Shown here piece by piece: positions 31,989 to 52,940 of a DNA stretch of 64,000 nucleotides. Every line of letters begins with the position of its first letter. The first letter of the stretch is position 1. Origin of the DNA: Verticillium longisporum (taxonomy: Eukaryota; Ascomycota; Sordariomycetes; Glomerellales; Plectosphaerellaceae); the NCBI GenBank assembly GCA_019188255.1, contig JAETXT010000007.1, forward strand, positions 4,216,001 to 4,280,000, in the 5' to 3' direction. The translations under genes were made by a program, and so were the position numbers. The notes beneath the pieces were generated by a model. The model searched no databases. It saw only the letters and a list, made by a program, of their open reading frames with translations, and was not told where the DNA came from.

Positions 31989-34900
31989 TCACGACTTCCA
32001 GGAGAAACGTGCACCTGGCGGAGATGCCAGCTGAAGTTGAACAAGGTCGATACATCGTCCCGGCATGCTCGTCAGTTCGATAATCTCTGCAGAGCCATCC
32101 GGTCGACCTACGTATTTCAGGTCCGGACTGAGATAGAGGTAATGCTGCCACGCGACTTTGTACTTGAGGCCGTGGTACTCTAGGGCCTCCAAGCTGACCC
32201 AGTCGGCGCTGATGAGAAGATATTGTCTTTCTTGGCCGTGGAGACCACCCGAGCAGCAGTCAGTGCCGCAAGGCAGGTATTCCGATGAAAACTGCTCAAG
32301 ATACACACGCTCCGGTCCTGCATACCAAGTTTGTCCTAATTCTACGGAAAAGCATTAGACAACGTGAGACAGGTGTGCAGGTACGGCATTCCAAGCCTGC
32401 AAAAGTACCAGGAAAAGATGGCCGCTTACCGTTGCCCCTGACGTAAATGGGGACAAGATGTGGCCGGACGGGGGATACTACGCCTCGCCATGCTGTCGAG
32501 ACTGGCACGAGGCTCCCGTGATTGGGTGCTGGTGCATCCATGACTGGTGGCAGCTGCGGCTCGACGGTCGACATGGACTCCTCAGAGTCACTGGTGTTTG
32601 GATTTCCGTTCGCTTCTTCTATCTGAGCGGTGAGTCGCCTGACTGCTCGCGCCCTGGTAGTCGGCTGCTGAGCTGTGGGTGACGGCATGGGTCTTCTCAG
32701 TGACAGAGCCCTGATTTCCCTTCCGTCTTGCTTTCCTGTGCTTGCCTCTTCGGGGTGAATCGCGAAAACGTGTGCAGTATCTGAAGTCGATGACGGGCAA
32801 TCATTGTCTGTAGTTGCTTTGCTTGGGAGCGGTTCCTGTACTGGCCCCTTCACCATCTGCTCTGTAAGATGATGAGGCTCTCCAACATCAGACTTCTTCG
32901 CGGGTTCGGAAATACTGTCTAGTTCTCTCAGTCGTGAGTCTACAGACTCGACTTCGAATAATTCAACTTGGTCGATCGTCCCCCTTGGGCCGGCTTGTCC
33001 AAATCCGCCTGCGCCATCGTCTGCAACGTCGTCGGAGTTGTATCCTTGATCGGGGGCGGGATAATCTGAGCTATATCCTTGGTCAGATGATACAGTTACA
33101 GGCCTGTACTTTGATGGCAAGGTTCTCGCGTGCATACTGCTCGGTCGTGCTTTTTCAAAGGCTTCGTTATTTGATAGATCGGAGGCTCATGATAATTCGC
33201 AGCATTGGCTGGCCAACTTCCGGGAGTATGCCATGGATGAGGAACAGGTGGGCGTGGAACAGCTGTTGAAGAAGGCAGATGCGGTACTGGGCCTGGGTTA
33301 GCAAACATTGATGGGGCCTCAGAATGTCGCGCGTTGTCGACGTCTGTACAATAATCTTGAGTTGGTCGTGATCCATATGTCCGATCGTCATAGGGACTCG
33401 AACCGGGGTGTGGTATCGAATCAAACTCTCTTACGTCGGGTCGCCATGTATCCCTCATATACAGTGGGTGCCTTTCGCGCACTGGATTGCGTGGTGCTTC
33501 GTCATAAAGACTGGCGAAACTGTGGTGATGCTGGGGCGGTGGGTTGGCGTAAGTGTATTGACTAACCTCCGGGACCTGAGTTGGTCTATAAGGGAAGATT
33601 CTCCGTCCCTCTGCCGGCCGTGGCGATGAACTCATATTACTGTAGAATGAAGCCAGGTCGTCAGGTAAAGGTGGCCGTGCTCCCGCGGGAACGGAACGGC
33701 TCGTATGGATCGGCCCATTGGGTCTCGACTGTTGGTCGCGAAAAGCGCCAGTGGATGTTCTTGAATCGCCCGCTGCGAACTCTGGGCTCACTTCCGAGGC
33801 CCAAGGCTGGCGATAGAAGTACTGATTCACGTACTCATCAGATGAGCTTGTGAAGATTGAGTCATCGTCGCCACCTCGAACCTCGTTAACATGAGTTTCG
33901 GGATGTAAATGATTGTTACCGTCTGTGTCATCAGAAAACACCCTGATATCGAATGTCGTCCAATCTTCTATCAAGCGATGCGCCAACGCTTTGAGTCCCA
34001 AGCTCATAAAAGGTGTGCTCATGACGTGCCAGTCCGGGTTAGATGTAGCCTGGATAACTATGCTGGTCCCAGCAACCATATCTACTTCGAACTCATTCAG
34101 TGGTCTTTTGTCTTTCGTGACAAGCACGGTAGACTGGATAAGAGAAGGAAGAGGTCAGCTGCTGATGCACCGGGCTTACGGACTGTACACAGAGATGGTG
34201 AATGGCTACGCGTGGCCAACACTCGCATTATCAGCAGAAGTCTGCCAATCGAGATGGAGTTCTTCGAGGGCCCTTTTGTCAACATCTTGGGCCGAGAATC
34301 TGGTTGCCGTTACTTCCAGACCCTCCATCAGTTTCGGTCGAAGCCCTGGCTTGTTGTAAATCTCAACTGCTCGCTCATTTTGTCTGACAATCTGCCCAAT
34401 CTCATTACTCGGCAACCGGCGATCCAGAGGTATGTTTGGCGCTGACAGCATCAGTGACATCCATGTGGCCATCGCCTGCGGTCTTTCATCGTGGGCGATC
34501 TGCTGTTGCTGGACAGCCTCTATCTGCGGTTGAAACAGAGTGTCCATGAGCTGCGAGACGGCTCTTCGGGACCTTTCAATGGTGATCATGGCTTTTAGGC
34601 GCAGAGCTCTGAGCGACGCGTGCGAGTATGGTGCTCTGGAAAGGTTTCAGTCTCCATTAGGACACTAATTCTGTGCCATTCAATAACGCATGGGCTTACT
34701 GGTAATTCTCGGCCAGTTGAGCAATTGACAGCGTCAGGCTCATCGTGTGCTTGACTCCTTCTAGCTTCTTCATCTGACCCGTGATTTTGTGGTTCATGAA
34801 AAGAAATCTGAATCGAGAAAGAAGGGACTTATGCCCTGGCTGTGGGCATTTGGCAATGACATCTTGAATTTGCTTGAAGCGCCAACGCAGATCTTTTATA

Positions 34901-35121
34901 ATGTTAAGCAGGTGGGCTTTGTAAAGACTTCTGTGCAGGTCGATGAGTTCGCAGACGCTTTGCAGCATTGTTGATGTCAAATCAATGTCTGAGGCGAAGG
35001 CATGTATCTCCTTCGGAGCCTCTTTGAACGAATCGACAATGTGGTACAGGCTCGAAGATATGGCGAAACCAGCCGTGACAACCCCTATCACGCTAGCCGT
35101 GATCGAAAGCGGATCTGCCAT
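31989..35121 (-). CDS. Fungal STAND N-terminal (Fungal_N) domain protein without NTPase; two frameshifts
   Basis: Exons 35121-34700, 34635-34180, 34133-32430 and 32341-31989; introns 64, 46 and 88 bp. About 978 aa if two missing bases are restored. The first about 140 residues (MADPLSITASVIGVVTAGFAI...) are the classic hydrophobic start of the fungal N-terminal domain found on STAND/NLR-like proteins and orphan proteins. A helical part (ITIERSRRAVSQLM...) follows, then a short folded block (VLVTKDKRPLNEFEVDMVAGTSIVIQ), a long disordered Pro/Ser/Tyr-rich stretch and a C-terminal globular part (ISADWVSLEALEYHGLKYKV...). No NACHT or NB-ARC motif is visible. Frame breaks: near 34206-34214, where the frame stops after VGHA, and near the five-A run 33151-33155. 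Splice phases agree only with one base added at each. Function unknown; a scaffold or heterokaryon-incompatibility-type role is speculative. Confidence 0.78.
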
Positions 35122-36750
35122 GTCTTTCTGTTGATTGCAGAACCGTTCGGGAATCTATTGACAGATCAAGTGAGGTGAATGATGGGAAACGACATTGACA
35201 AGGCTAGGGTCGACGAGCTGGACCCCTGCTTTTTTATGAAATCCTATGGAGGCTGAGCCAAAGTCAGCGGGGAGCGGTGCATCATGCCATGTAACCAACC
35301 GACCGCATGCCCTCGGCCACTGAAAGGTCTTCAGCAGCCAACTTGACCAAGGCAATGGCCAATCACCCACAGACGTTTTAACGTGTTGGTTGAGCGCTGG
35401 AGACACAGCCACTCTCGTTGAGGTACCTAAGTAGGCTACCACATGATATTGCAGCATGACGAGACTGCTCGCTACAACTTCTATGCTGCCTCTTTCGACC
35501 GCCATAGTCGCTTTGGATATGTTTGGACTTTTCCACGATTCGATGCCCCGTTAGACCGCTAGTTACTATCAGTAGTTGGCTTGGCCCGCAGAAGAACTCT
35601 GGCATATCTCAAAGTGGTCTCCAATGCTACGTTTGGCCAGAAGACGTGTAATCTTCACTTGCCAACACTTAATAGTTGTGCGACATTAGAGCCTCATCAT
35701 TGCCTGATCACTTTTGCCAATCTTCTTCTTGGCCTCTTCCTAGAATCATCTCATGACTCTTATCAGAGCGTGGTTTTAGCTGTGTCTTTCACACTAGGTC
35801 CGCAGGCAATATATGATAGGTTTGGGGGTAAAATAATCTGAATTCTGGCCCTCCGCAGCTAGAAGGGCTCTCAACCATATTCACGCGTTCTCATAGTCCC
35901 TAACCCCTAACCAGGCCCCTGTTCCATGGCTCCGAAGGGGCCTTCTTACAATTCTGCTGTTCATTTCCTCGTAGCATTCTGGACTTGGGGTCAAAAAGTT
36001 TATTTGCATGCACATGCTGGATACTCATGAATCCAACGCTTGCTGTGCGGGAAAGCTTCAAACGCTAGCTGTCTACGAGGAAGAGTCTCGGACTTTTTGA
36101 GTGCCTTCTCGTACCTATTATTTGATAAATTGCCTTTGTAACAGAAACAACCTTCATGCCTGCCCCTCCTCCTCTCCGGCACATATCACGGCGTTCAAAT
36201 CAGTAAGCAAGTGATGACGATGTCAAGAGTAGAAAGGAGCCGACTAGTCTCTTTTTGTTGATAGTCTGTTCAACCACATGGGAGCTTTTCGACACCGAGG
36301 TACGCATTACGGCCAAATTGGGATTGGAAGTCAACCACGCAACCTGACAAGGCACCTGTATCACTGAATGTTACACTGAAGCATCCAGTCAATTACCATC
36401 AAAACCTACTTCGCTGGGCTGTCCCTCGTTTCCAATCACAATTCATATGGTAGGCTTGAAAGAGTCGTGTCACACGTGCACAAACATCAGAGCGCCCTAC
36501 CGCAGCGTCCGATGACTTTGTAGAAGGCTCACCCCGCGAAGGCGGGAGCCTACCTGCCTCGAGAGAAACCTAATAAGGAGAAGGAAGGAACGAGTGAACG
36601 CTTGACTTGACTGCAATTGCTAGCACGAGATTGTCCAAAGACCAACACCCAGCTTGACTCTGTATTTCTTCTTGATCTTCATCGCTGTGGCCTCCGTGAA
36701 AAACATCGAAACCACGAGAGTCATTCGTCCACGCCTATCCACCACCTTTT
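35122..36750. other. Intergenic region between divergent genes
   Basis: Shared upstream region of the Fungal_N gene (-) and the SLATT gene (+). Locally more A/T-rich than surrounding genes. A GTACCTAAGTAGGCTAC motif lies near 35421. No gene or RNA recognised. Confidence 0.5.
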
Positions 36751-37503
36751 GTGTCTCGGAACCTCCAACTATTGCCCTTCATGTCCGACAACGCACCTCT
36801 GCCACGACCAGACCCTCTGCCCAACCCTTCGAGCAGCACCCCCAGCCTGCTCAGCAAGCCACAACGCAAACACGTTCGTTACCGCTTCCTGACCCCCTCC
36901 GAGCGAGCCATCTTCGCCCGAGCCGTCGGGGCAGATATGGACCCCGAGGACCAGACACCCCTCTATCCTCCAACGTCAGTGTCCTGGTTCAAACCCCGCC
37001 GCAGACTGCCAAGCGGCCTCTACAAGGACGTCGCTGCCTTGCGCCGCAAGTATCTGTTCTACTTCCACGCCGTTGCCTTCCTCCGCTGGGCCGGCATGAT
37101 GATGCAGCTCTTCGTCGGCGCTGCCCTCACCGGCGTCGGCGCCATGGCTTTCCAGAGTGGCATCCCCATCACCATCTTGGCCGGCGTCAACACGGTCATC
37201 GCCGGCATGCTCGCCATGCTTCACAACTCTGGCTTGCCCGACCGCTACCGCATCAACCAGGCCGAGTTTGAGGGCGTCGAGGATCTGATCAAGGCCGTGC
37301 TCAACACGGGCATCGTAAAAGATACCCAGACCGTTGACCAGGCCATCATGGAGTGCTTCGAGACCTATCGCTATACGAGGGCCGTCGTGGCTGCCAATGA
37401 TCCCTCCTTCTACACGTCCATGGCTGTGCGGAGAGCTGGCAACACGGAGGCTGCCCGCGACAGCATGGTTGTGGCCCGCCCACGTCCTCGTGCGTCATCC
37501 TGA
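36751..37503 (+). CDS. Fungal SLATT (SMODS and SLOG-associating 2TM effector) domain protein
   Basis: A membrane protein with two closely spaced helices, predicted to insert in a membrane as an effector; SLATT domains were defined in bacterial conflict systems and also occur in fungi. Single exon, 250 aa from 36751 or 240 aa from the second ATG at 36781 (MSDNAPLPRP), the better start. A disordered Pro/Ser N-terminus is followed by RFLTPSERAIFARAVGA, then RKYLFYFHAVAFLRWAGMM leading into helix 1 (MQLFVGAALTGVGAMAF) and helix 2 (ITILAGVNTVIAGMLAML). After these come the family's LPDRYRINQAEFEGVEDLI and a cytosolic helical tail. Divergently arranged with the Fungal_N gene. The family call is by pattern memory, and function in fungi is not established. 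Confidence 0.8.
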   Translation: MSRNLQLLPFMSDNAPLPRPDPLPNPSSSTPSLLSKPQRKHVRYRFLTPSERAIFARAVGADMDPEDQTPLYPPTSVSWFKPRRRLPSGLYKDVAALRRKYLFYFHAVAFLRWAGMMMQLFVGAALTGVGAMAFQSGIPITILAGVNTVIAGMLAMLHNSGLPDRYRINQAEFEGVEDLIKAVLNTGIVKDTQTVDQAIMECFETYRYTRAVVAANDPSFYTSMAVRRAGNTEAARDSMVVARPRPRASS

Positions 37504-38501
37504 TCAGCTGCAAGGCAAATCTTCAATCGTACTTGGTCCTATGGTATCGACATTGGTGATTCTGTCCATATCAGCATCTTGTATGGTCATCTTTTCATAA
37601 TGGGTGGGCTGGGTGAGAAGCGGGCACAAACTCATTACAAACATGTCTGTCGGAGTTCAAGAACATGATGCTATCGTTCATACCACGAGAATGATGAGAT
37701 TAGGAATCATTCTCATCCTCCAAGTCGAGATATCAATGTACCTGTCTAAGCAAATTTACATGTTCAACATGGCTGAGACGGATCGAGACAGCTTCCTCCG
37801 ACAAAGGCCACCAAACGCCTATCTGTTTACAAAGTCATAGCAAACTCTATAGCATTCATGGGGTCTCTTATTTCGGCAGTAATATGGGCTGTGCTCCCAG
37901 ATTCTCCCACCTGGGTAATGTGACTCGGGGGCAGAGGGCTCAGTTCATTGACCAACTATGGTTAAACGCGTCCCCCCTCCGAAGTAAGGCCTGATAGGAA
38001 GTCTTTCTTTCATCTAAATGTTGCGACTGTCTATGCAAGACCGGCGTTATAGGTGGTCTTCGGGCATCTCTGCGTCCGGCGGGTGCAACCTCAAGGCCCA
38101 AAGCATAAGAAACGGCAGATCTTCGAGGTCAATCTTGGCTGAATCTGAACACACAGATCCTTCGTCTCATTATTCCATAGTATGGTTCCTGAGTGAATTC
38201 TCGGAGAACAGCGCCGGCTCATGTCACTGTAGATCCATCTCAACGCCCGTCGATCCGTCAGCAGCAGTGATGCGACCGGCCGATCTGTCGAGATGCTCGT
38301 GTCGGCTCCGAGGGCCGAACCGACATATCCGCCCTGCTGCGCAGCCCAACAGGATGGGGAGGATTCGCTCCTGAAACAGCGCACCACAGTCATCGAAACC
38401 ACATCAAAAATCAGGATCTGGATCATAAAGAGCCTCACGACGTTCCAGACCGGTCTCCGCAAGAAGGACGGAAGAAGAAAAAGAAGAAGAGGACGAAAGG
38501 C

Positions 38502-38518
38502 GGGGGGGGGGGGGGGGG
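38502..38518. repeat. (G)17 homopolymer
   Basis: Seventeen consecutive G, followed by TTCG. Preceded by an AAGAAG-rich purine tract from about 38460. Confidence 0.95.
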
Positions 38519-38754
38519 TTCGTCATTGAACTCCGGCTAAGTCAACCGAATCCCGCCCCCTGTTCCCCCATGTTGGGGACCATCCCCAGCGTTTGGGGGA
38601 TGCCCCAAGGAGGCTCCCGCTCCGCGAGGCTCAAATTGAGACGAACCTGCAGAGCAGATAGTGATGCCGCCCAGTTCGGGGAAGCATGGCCTGCGTTTCC
38701 GCGCTGCAGGTCCTCAACTTACCCCCCTTCCCCGGCCCCCCCTCATCCTCGTAT

Positions 38755-38794
38755 CTCTTCTCCTCAGGGCAGGCCTCTTCTCCTCAGGGCAGGG
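38755..38794. repeat. 20-bp direct tandem duplication
   Basis: Two adjacent copies of CTCTTCTCCTCAGGGCAGG(C/G). No gene context. Confidence 0.85.
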
Positions 38795-41612
38795 GTAAGC
38801 GAACGCCATCTGAGTTTGGTGGGAAGTTGGACGAGGCCACCATTGTCAGGAGGCTGTGCCGCCGTCCTGATACAAGGAGACAGTCCTCCCCCCCTTGTTC
38901 TCCGTAGATGCATGCCGTGCGGCGCCGGCAATGGCACGTCGACGAGGGACAAACCGGTGAAGCGGCCGCATGCCATGCTCCTCCCCCTCCAGGAGTGTGG
39001 GCGCCCCTGACTTTGGCCAACTGCATAGTACTCCTCGGAGGATGCATGCATTGCTCTGGCCGAAGTCCTGACCGGTTCGAACGCAGGCTGAGAGCTAAGA
39101 TTCACGGATTGGAGGGACGGGAGGCAGTGGTGGGGATGCAACCCGTTCGAAGGAATGCTGCTGTTGCCTTCTCTCCACATGCAGAACATGGCGCAGGAAA
39201 GAAGGCAAGGCAGCAAAGAAAGGTAGAACGGCCGAGAACGCGCGATCCTCCTATCTCCAGCAAGCGGCGGAGTACCTATCGGTAAACACGGGGGGGGAAA
39301 ACTTGAAATGACCAACTTCAATCTTCAATCATGGGCAACATTCGCGCAATCAGAGCGCACGCCCGTCGCGAGTCGTGCACGCCGCCCCAAGTCTAGCTTG
39401 GTCCGGGGAAAGCTGATCATGACGACCCTGACGTCTGTCCGCTGAGATTGTGGTCCAACAGCAAGCCCTCCCCTCATTCCCCGCAAACCCGCCCTTTCCG
39501 CTGGTGATCTGGAGGAAGATGGCAGACGGGGGACCCTCACAGATTGGACTACAAGCACGAATCAAAACGGGTTCGAGGTGGCGAAAATTTCAGCGGTCAC
39601 TCGTCCTCATTCGCCAGCCTTGGGATACCGTCCGTTAACAGCTTTGACGACTTGCTCATCGACAAATGACGTGTGTGTACAGATGAGGGCGAATCAGCGG
39701 TATCGTTTACAGTTGATGCATCATGGCCCCGACCTTCCGTTCAGAATGTCGCGCCCCATGGTGTGTGATTCATCTACTAGGTCAGGTTCCTTTCGTGGGC
39801 ATCGGAGATCGGCGTCAGCCAGCGATCTTCCAAGACTTGTAACAGAATGAAAGGCCAGATCGCAGATGCGACTATGTCGACAGGTGGCTCAAGCCATCGG
39901 TACTGAGAATCGAATGACAGTCGAAAGACGGTCGAAAGACAGAGAGAGGCTGCAGACTCGCCTGACGCGGGACGAGAACCGAAACAACCGACACGGCATC
40001 AAGAAAGGGGGGGTTTGCGGACAAGTCGGTGTATTATGGTGGAGGGGATGTGCGCCTGCGATGCAACCCAGTGAGCCGTAGACACAACGCAACACGCAAC
40101 AATACCTCGTGCGTCTGCTTCTTTTGCCTCTGTCCCTACGTCTGCATCCTGCAACTGCGCAACGCTGCTTCAGCTTCAGCTTTCCAGCCCCAGCATGCGG
40201 ACTGTTATGCCAAGGCAAATAAAGCAGAGCAAGCTCGCGCATTCGCATTTGCGTCTCGTCGATAGGCGGCAGCGGAGCTTTGGACGCCGTAAAAGCCCGC
40301 CAAATGGCCGTGTTCCATCCTTTCACCTCGAACCTACCTGGCTGGACTACCTTGACTACCCAGTGACAGTACCTCAAGACGTGGACAAACCTCCCCCCTA
40401 CCTGCACCTCCACCGAAGCAGTTCCTGGCGCAGGGCTGGCCCGGGACTGAAAGGTGAGGGAGGGAGGCAAAGCAAGGGACTGCAAGGGGGAGCAGGGTAA
40501 GGCAACAGGGGGGGCGAGGTAGAGGGGGTGTGCCCGTAGCACAACGTGCTGGAAGATCTGGGGGTAAGCGGCGAGATAGCATCACATCTCTTGAGCCAGG
40601 TAGCCCTTTTGGAGCTAAAACGAAGCTTGTGAAAAGTACCGCGTTTGTACCTCTTCTCCAGAGATACCTCGACTTTGCGAGCACTCACCGAATGAGGACT
40701 GGATCGGAGGCGACTCCATTCATTGATGAAAAGACCATTTTTTTTTCTCCTTCCCCTTTCCAATGCTTCTCGAAGGATGTCATGACTACGGACGGCGTCT
40801 TTGTGGATTCACTTTGCTTCTGAGGGTGGGTGGCTGGTGCTCCTGGTTGCTTGCGCTTCTGGCTCTGGGGTTGCCGCGGATCTATCGCCGACGGACGAAG
40901 CGCCAGATGAGGCCTCGACGAAGAGCCATGAGCCACAGGGGGTCGCTGTCGGCTATTAGATTTTTAGAGAGGGGCCACAATTTGCACTTCAGCTCTTGGC
41001 TGAGGAAACTCGTGATGGTGCGATGCTATTACGGCACGGTTGCGATGTTGGCCTTGTCGATGGCGTCGGCGTTAGGTGGAGAAAGACGAGACAAAGCCCT
41101 GACTCGATGATGCTATCCGACTCCTTTTTCTCTTCCACATTTTTTCCAGAAGCCCCCCTTCTCGCCCCTCTCTGCCCCCCAAATGCTCTCAGGTCTGCCA
41201 TCTCCGCCTTGGCCATCCCAACCCAAGGCAGGGACGAGCTATGTGGTGATAGTTCCGGCGATGGAGGCCGGACTTGTCCGACCGGCGGGGGGCCACAGCA
41301 TAATCTCGAAAGCTGCGAGCCGCTGAGTCGCGCCGCGTGAAATGCCGATATTTGGCCGATTGCGAAGGCCCCAACTCTCGCCGCCCTTGCAGGTTCTCCC
41401 AGCCTCGACTGACGGCGATGATGGAGAGAGCCGCAGCAACGTCGAATTTAGCCGCTCGGGCGGCCTCGTCATCACGACGCCTCCATCGGACTCCGGGCTC
41501 CATGCCGGGCCGAGCATTCAAATGCACGCTTCCAATCATGCCGCTTCAAAGTCAAGTCGGGACCAGCGAAAGTAAATGTGCGTTGTGTGCGCGTCTGTCT
41601 TCGCAATGCAAT

Positions 41613-41628
41613 GGGGGGGGGGGGGGGG
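41613..41628. repeat. (G)16 homopolymer
   Basis: Sixteen consecutive G followed by TTCG, as at 38502-38518. Lies just downstream of the 3' end of the Rad51-paralog gene. Confidence 0.95.
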
Positions 41629-41778
41629 TTCGATTTTCTTGTCGGACCGACGGGCGAATGCACCGAGGCGGTGCCCTGTCAGCGGATGCGGCAGCGCCCA
41701 TGCAACCGAAAGCCAAGCCAAGTAAGTACCTTACTCACCAGGCGAGGAGGGACGGCTGGGGTTCAGGCGGCCATCTCG

Positions 41779-43669
41779 TTATCGCCGGTCTGTGCCGCTG
41801 TTCAGCGAGTCCGGCCCGGCACTTGCACCGTCCAATCCACCTTGCTGGCCATGGCCAGGACCAGGGCCAAGCTCGTCCTCGGCTTCGGACCCATCGCCGC
41901 TATCTCGGTCATTCACAAGGCCCCCGTCGTCTTCACTGTCCAGCACCACCCTGTCGCCGCCAGCCTCGTCATCATCGCTCTCTCCATCATCTTCATCGTA
42001 GAGGCCGTGATTGACGCCGAGGAGCAGGTCCTCGCTGCCTTGGGTCTGTGGTGGGACTGGCGCTGCCGCGTCGTCGTCCACTTCCCAGCCGTAGTCGCCT
42101 TCACCTTCGTCGCTGTCTGGCACCTCGAGGCCTGCGTCGTCCAACTTGCGCTTTCGCCTTGGTGTGCTTGTCAAGACCACCGATGGCTGACTAGCATCAT
42201 ACTCAAGGGCGATTAGGCCGGCCTGTCCAGCATTGTGTGTCAGCAAAAGGTATCTCCCCTTGCCAAATGGGGCTTGAAGGAGTCGCGCCAATGCGCCTAC
42301 TAACCGCCTCAATGCGAAATGCGGCCGCACTCGATACCGCTTCAGACCCAGCTCTGCCCTCCAGCTTCTGCACACCCGCAAGGCATACCGTGCTCGGTCT
42401 ACCGTCTTTCCAGGCCCAGTCCTTGAAGACGACAAGCCGCGTAGATACGCCCTGTTCCCAGACGTTGGCATTGATGGCTGGCACCAGGGTCGCGCCGCTC
42501 TCCGCCTGCATCTTGGTTGCGCACTGCGTGAGCACGACAACTGCACAGTTGCGCGTCGCTGCCAGCTTCTGCAGTGCGCTGACAATGTGCTGCAGCGTCT
42601 GGAGACGGCGTGCTGCCAGGCTGGGCCCTGTGACGTGTCAGCGGATTTTTTTTGTCTCGCCGCCGACGGCCACACAGCGCGCCGCATCACGACGTACCCT
42701 TTCCCAGCTGTGGTCCGGGTCTATTTTCCGAGCTCTTGGGGAACGCATGATTGACAAGCGTCGACAGCGAACTGACTACCACAACGGCTGTGTCCTTGGG
42801 CAGCGTAGTCGCCGTTGGCCTGCACAGGAGGGCAATCAGATGCGCCAAGGTCGGACAGGAATAGTGCGTAAACTTTTCGGCGATGAGCCCAGATGTTGTC
42901 GGCTCCGAGGCTGAGCCCGTGCTTCGAGCTTCACGTATAGCTTGTGCCACATCCTTAAGGCGCTGCCCGCAGACGGAAAATGAACAGTCTGCCGAGGTGG
43001 TCAATCTTGTGTTACCTTCACGCTCGAGCACATGCCTCAATGGGCAAAACAAGAAAAAAAAAAAAAGACGTGACGATGCGAAGCAGGAGAAGGAAGAGGA
43101 GAACCCACCAACCCACACAGCGGCGTGCCCGTCTGACAACGCATTGGCTACGAGCTGGATACTTTGACGCCCCCCCCTCTCGGTCAGTTCGAAACGTTCG
43201 TGATGGCGGCCGGGGTAATGGACTTGAGGAGAAGGGCGTAAATGAATCGTCTCACCCAAGTGCCGTCTTCCCCACGCCCGGAGGACCCCAGATCTCAGCG
43301 ACCTGACCCCGCGGAATGCCTCCCGCGCGCTTCGATGCCGCCGTCGGCCGATGATGATCATCACATGCCGCCGACGCGGACCCGAGAGCTTCGTCCAGAT
43401 CCGGCAGGCCGGTGGAAACGTATCTTGACGTTGCGTCATCGAGATCCTCCAGAGCATCCGCGGCCGAAACCGTCGGCAGGCGATCTACATCCTCTCTTGA
43501 TCAGCCAGATTGCAAGGGGTCCCAGAGACTCAAGGAGACTGATGACGAGGCCGTTGAGGGGGGGAGGAAGGTATGATCCGAGTCAAGAGGGGTCGATCAA
43601 CATACGCGTAGCTGTTAGATCAAAGCTCGCCTCATCTTGGCCATGGATCGAGTGATACTTGTTCATCAT
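41779..43669 (-). CDS. RecA/Rad51-paralog ATPase (Rad55-like), recombinational repair
   Basis: Likely helps Rad51 in homologous recombination. Six exons: 43669-43606, 43493-43256, 43161-43109, 42988-42698, 42627-42305 and 42222-41779; introns 112, 94, 120, 70 and 82 bp. 470 aa with all phases consistent. After a short N-terminus comes YVSTGLPDLDEALG (the start of RecA-like ATPase cores), GGIPRGQVAEIWGPPGVGKTALG (Walker A), QLVANALSDGHAAVWVDCSFS, a beta-strand TAVVVVSSLSTLVNHAF (Walker B position), then NCAVVVLTQCATKMQ and GVSTRLVVFKDW. The C-terminal third is acidic and disordered (DEDDGESDDDEAGG). Intron 3 contains a 13-base A run on the plus strand (43054-43066). The first exon is the least certain part. 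Which paralog this is (Rad55, Rad57 or another) cannot be decided by eye. Confidence 0.78.

Positions 43670-52940
<9,271 letters not shown>

Larger units (their letters stand above)
37504..41778. other. Gene-poor region (4.3 kb) with homopolymer G runs
   Basis: Many short overlapping frames on both strands but none with domain-like sequence, and no consistent exon chain. Contains two G tracts and a small tandem duplication, listed separately. It could include UTRs or unannotated non-coding RNA; nothing supports a specific call. Confidence 0.45.

Noticed and set aside
36654..37271. Second long plus-strand frame overlapping the SLATT gene
   Set aside because: His/Arg/Pro-rich out-of-frame shadow; the SLATT frame carries the two membrane helices and conserved motifs.
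41578..42216. Plus-strand frame of 212 codons with hydrophobic segments
   Set aside because: Lies opposite the acidic last exon of the Rad51-paralog gene, whose antisense naturally yields Val/Ile/Leu-rich sequence; it also starts across a G homopolymer.
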